A DNA stretch of 64,000 nt. Origin: CAJWPI01 sp964635015. GTDB lineage: Bacteria > Pseudomonadota > Gammaproteobacteria > Magnimaribacterales > Magnimaribacteraceae. The stretch spans positions 5,222 through 69,221 of the forward strand of contig CAZWMS010000003.1 of NCBI GenBank assembly GCA_964635015.1, given 5' to 3'. A program made the translations under genes and the position numbers. Below the pieces are notes generated by a model. It had not been told where the DNA came from. It searched no databases and was given only the letters and a program-made list of their open reading frames with translations. Below, one piece after another: positions 63,296 through 64,000 of the stretch (positions are counted from its first letter, which is position 1; every line of letters starts with the position of its first letter).

Positions 63296-63808
63296 TCATC
63301 TGTCAATACTCTTCTGAAAACTGACGAGACTGATCGATTGATTAGAAATTAAAATAACACCTTCAACTACGACAAGGTTGCCGGTAAAATTATCCCCCAT
63401 CATTAGGTGTTTTATTCCTTGGTGTGATAAGTCCGGCATTTGGATCAATATCCCTCCTGATCCTCCTGGTTGAAAAAGCTTATGTGTTCGCTGTTTTGGT
63501 TCAAAAAAAGCTGACGTTGATCCCCAATTCCCCACTATTCTAACCAGTTTTTTGTTAATGGATTGATCTTGGATTTCAATCAGCAGCCATAAATCATCAT
63601 TTTCGATGAAAAGTTTATTTCCCAACTCCCATATCCTTCTTGCCTCTTCGAGAGGACTTTCCTTCTGACTTACCTTCTTTTCTTGCTTAGGTTCTGCAGA
63701 GGATTCAGCAGAGACAGCAGTTAAAGAAGTATCCTTCGGCATCTGAAAAGACATTACAGCCGCCATTAACACAGCACCCGCGATAAAATATAGCCATTCT
63801 TTTTTCAT
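63296..63808 (-). CDS. Unrecognised membrane-anchored protein
   Basis: From the ATG at 63808 (GGGG upstream) the 170-aa product opens MKKEWLYFIAGAVLMAAVMS, one membrane helix, then a Ser/Ala/Glu/Lys-rich linker (about 25-55) and a mixed alpha/beta domain of about 110 residues (LWLLIEIQDQSINKKLVRIV, GSGGILIQMPD). A longer in-frame extension to 63913 lacks a ribosome site and crosses the 24-bp palindrome. Base composition looks clearly higher in GC than the rest of the window, suggesting transfer. I recognise no family. Confidence 0.55.
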   Translation of the reverse strand: MKKEWLYFIAGAVLMAAVMSFQMPKDTSLTAVSAESSAEPKQEKKVSQKESPLEEARRIWELGNKLFIENDDLWLLIEIQDQSINKKLVRIVGNWGSTSAFFEPKQRTHKLFQPGGSGGILIQMPDLSHQGIKHLMMGDNFTGNLVVVEGVILISNQSISLVSFQKSIDR

Positions 63809-63852
63809 TTTTACCCCGTTAATCCAGCAAGAAAACCTCGCTTTCAAATTGT

Positions 63853-63873
63853 ACTTCGTCAGCCCTACGAAGT
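63853..63873. repeat. Short inverted repeat upstream of the 170-aa gene
   Basis: ACTTCGT and ACGAAGT are separated by 7 nt (CAGCCCT). It would fold in the leader of the minus-strand gene at 63808. Confidence 0.4.
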
Positions 63874-63893
63874 TAAGCGAGACGGAGCTGCTG

Positions 63894-63917
63894 TTCGGTG
63901 TTCTGCAGAACACCGAA
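63894..63917. repeat. Perfect 24-bp palindrome
   Basis: TTCGGTGTTCTG is followed directly by its reverse complement, with no central gap. It lies about 90 bp upstream of the 170-aa minus-strand gene and is flanked by GTTAAGC (63872) and GTTAAAC (63922) in the same direction. It could be an operator, a hairpin in the leader, or an element end. Confidence 0.6.
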
Positions 63918-63969
63918 TTGAGTTAAACAATCTTCTAGTGTTCGCATTTAGTGGAGAAAAGTACCAAAA

Positions 63970-63991
63970 TATACACACTGGTATACACACT
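63970..63991. repeat. TATACACACT repeat cluster, right copies
   Basis: Two exact TATACACACT copies start at 63970 and 63982, 12 bp apart, about one helical turn. The same 10-mer is at 63162. The window ends 9 bp later, so the full array may continue. Confidence 0.45.
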
Positions 63992-64000
63992 AGTGGTATG

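Noticed and set aside
63112..63306. 64-aa minus-strand reading frame near the tRNA
   Set aside because: It reads through the strong terminator hairpin, has no family resemblance, and depends on the overlap with the upstream gene.
63872..63928. Integron attC site around the 24-bp palindrome
   Set aside because: GTTAAGC and GTTAAAC match GTTRRRY but lie in the same direction; the opposing RYYYAAC site is missing.
63998..64000. Start codon of a further gene at the very end
   Set aside because: Only the ATG itself is visible, with no ribosome site or coding sequence to judge.

Overview
The window is a compact, AT-rich stretch of a bacterial chromosome. It has about 60 genes, short gaps, many 1-20 bp overlaps and no insertion sequence or CRISPR array. 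Gene content and order are gammaproteobacterial: parE-parC, mrdA-rodA-mltB-dacA, leuS-lptE-holA, accB-accC-aroQ, bamD, rluD-pgeF and ilvI-ilvH-ilvC-pssA. Low GC, the streamlined layout, a P450, a carotenoid oxygenase, CoA-transferase/acyl-CoA dehydrogenase genes and a large DUF5916-type outer-membrane protein suggest a free-living marine gammaproteobacterium of the SAR86 type. That placement is inference and was not tested by phylogeny.

0-9.4 kb: rubrerythrin (cut by the window edge), coaD, then mutM-tolC on the minus strand. A long plus-strand run follows: thiC, a Prx5-type peroxiredoxin, a cytochrome P450, a beta-barrel-like protein of unknown function, an APH/ACAD11-type kinase and a small protein that may be its partner. 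The last four could act on a hydroxylated lipid, terpenoid or steroid acyl chain. 9.4-9.8 kb is the only non-coding stretch over 300 bp. 9.8-14.9 kb: parE, parC, rmuC. 15-18.7 kb (minus): argD, an acyl-CoA dehydrogenase and a class III CoA-transferase. 18.8-28.9 kb is mixed metabolism and envelope: a thioesterase with an enoyl-reductase-like protein, a secreted PDZ protein, PPi-type phosphofructokinase, mpl, an M19 dipeptidase lipoprotein, a LON-domain protein, and a minus-strand group of DedA, carotenoid oxygenase and a medium-chain reductase.

28.9-37.7 kb is the cell-elongation and peptidoglycan cluster (proA, nadD, rsfS, rlmH, mrdA, rodA, mltB, dacA, dat). It meets holA-lptE-leuS and accC-accB-aroQ head-on; in many relatives the leuS block lies upstream of nadD in the same direction, so a local inversion is likely. 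43.9-44.8 kb holds a stand-alone DsbD-alpha domain divergent from a PCuAC copper-chaperone lipoprotein. 44.8-51.8 kb: an HSL-type hydrolase, an orphan YejF-like double ATPase, ilvD, trxA, rho, a small membrane protein and rsmD. 51.9-58.8 kb: the DUF5916-type protein, a PP0621-like protein and bamD (minus), then rluD, pgeF, a tartronate-semialdehyde-reductase-like dehydrogenase and a glycerate-3-kinase-like enzyme. 58.9-63 kb: ilvI, ilvH, ilvC, pssA.

The last kilobase differs. A solitary tRNA-Ile(GAT) with its own promoter and terminator is followed by DNA that looks richer in GC. It carries clustered TATACACACT repeats, a perfect 24-bp palindrome and one unrecognised membrane-anchored protein, and resembles the start of an accessory region beside a tRNA gene. 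I found no complete novel defence or mobile system. The best leads are the P450/kinase/small-partner module, the DsbD-alpha/PCuAC pair and the tRNA-Ile junction.
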